Below the pieces are notes generated by a model. That model was not told the origin of the DNA. It ran no database searches and worked only from the letters and a program-made list of their open reading frames with translations. Below, one piece after another: positions 5,802 to 5,978 of a stretch of 5,978 nucleotides of DNA. The translations under genes were made by a program, and so were the position numbers. This stretch comes from Chthonomonas sp. UBA2391 (GTDB lineage Bacteria > Armatimonadota > Fimbriimonadia > Fimbriimonadales > Fimbriimonadaceae), in NCBI GenBank assembly GCA_002343825.1, contig DDSL01000078.1:1-5978 (forward strand), in the 5' to 3' direction. Within the stretch, counting starts at the first letter, position 1. The number at the start of each line of letters is the position of its first letter.

Positions 5802-5978
5802 TTATTTGTGGATCGCGTGACCGAGAGCGTCTTCATAGGCTTCCAGGAAGGCCTCGCTCATGGTCGGGTGGGCGTGGATGGTTTCGGCCATGACTTCCAG
5901 AGTGGCTTCGAGCTTGATCGCGACCACCGCCGCATTGATCATATCGGTCACGTGGGCACCGATCATGTGGACCCCGAG
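5802..5978 (-). CDS. lpdA: Dihydrolipoamide dehydrogenase, C-terminal end (partial)
   Basis: This is the last 58 residues of the E3 flavoenzyme that reoxidises dihydrolipoamide with NAD+. E3 serves the pyruvate, 2-oxoglutarate or branched-chain dehydrogenase complexes or the glycine cleavage system. The segment opens LGVHMIGAHVTDMINAAVVA, the typical start of the dimer-interface domain, and continues with the conserved TIHAHPTMSE. In the family the His of H-P-T and the Glu five residues later form the catalytic dyad; both are present (H37 and E42 of this fragment). The ending is family-like (EAFLEAYEDALGHAIHK, then TAA). The FAD and NAD domains and the redox disulfide lie outside the window, so the complex it serves cannot be decided here. 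A related pyridine nucleotide-disulfide oxidoreductase is less likely because of the HAHPT motif. Confidence 0.92.
   Translation of the reverse strand, partial: LGVHMIGAHVTDMINAAVVAIKLEATLEVMAETIHAHPTMSEAFLEAYEDALGHAIHK

Overview
The window looks like ordinary chromosome of a moderately GC-rich, Gram-negative-type (diderm) bacterium. No mobile element, CRISPR array, tRNA or rRNA is visible. The mix of genes fits poorly studied phyla such as Armatimonadota (Fimbriimonadia) or Planctomycetota-like groups: HslU, an LTxxQ-repeat exported protein, a secreted GH16-CBM6 glucanase, a PPC-like exported protein and a -10 box set for leaderless transcription. That placement is a guess from gene style, not a demonstrated assignment.

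Layout, left to right. (1) The 3' end of a forward gene encodes a PPC-like C-terminal domain of an exported protein. (2) A strong hairpin follows, shared by two convergent genes. (3) Two genes lie on the minus strand: hslU (1105-2547), then a small exported protein with four LTxxQ-like repeats (301-1026). A perfect 8+8 bp palindrome sits between them. (4) Divergent from hslU, on the plus strand, is a short MerR-type DNA-binding protein (about 2640-2909). It runs directly into a 489-residue cytoplasmic TPR protein whose N-terminus resembles a degenerate GT2 glycosyltransferase. (5) A secreted GH16-CBM6 beta-glucanase (4426-5733) starts immediately behind a -10-like box. (6) A second strong hairpin separates it from the convergent 3' end of a dihydrolipoamide dehydrogenase gene (5802-5978).

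Functionally the window combines protein quality control (HslU and a possible envelope chaperone-like protein), regulation (MerR-like and TPR proteins), extracellular polysaccharide breakdown (GH16-CBM6) and central metabolism (Lpd). The most notable points are four. HslU lacks the usual C-terminal segment that engages HslV, and no hslV is adjacent. The TPR protein has a GT2-like N-terminus with the catalytic acidic residues replaced. Two promoters carry a TANNNT box exactly 6 nt before a possible start codon. A palindrome lies in front of the LTxxQ-repeat gene. I see no convincing new multi-gene defence or mobile system.
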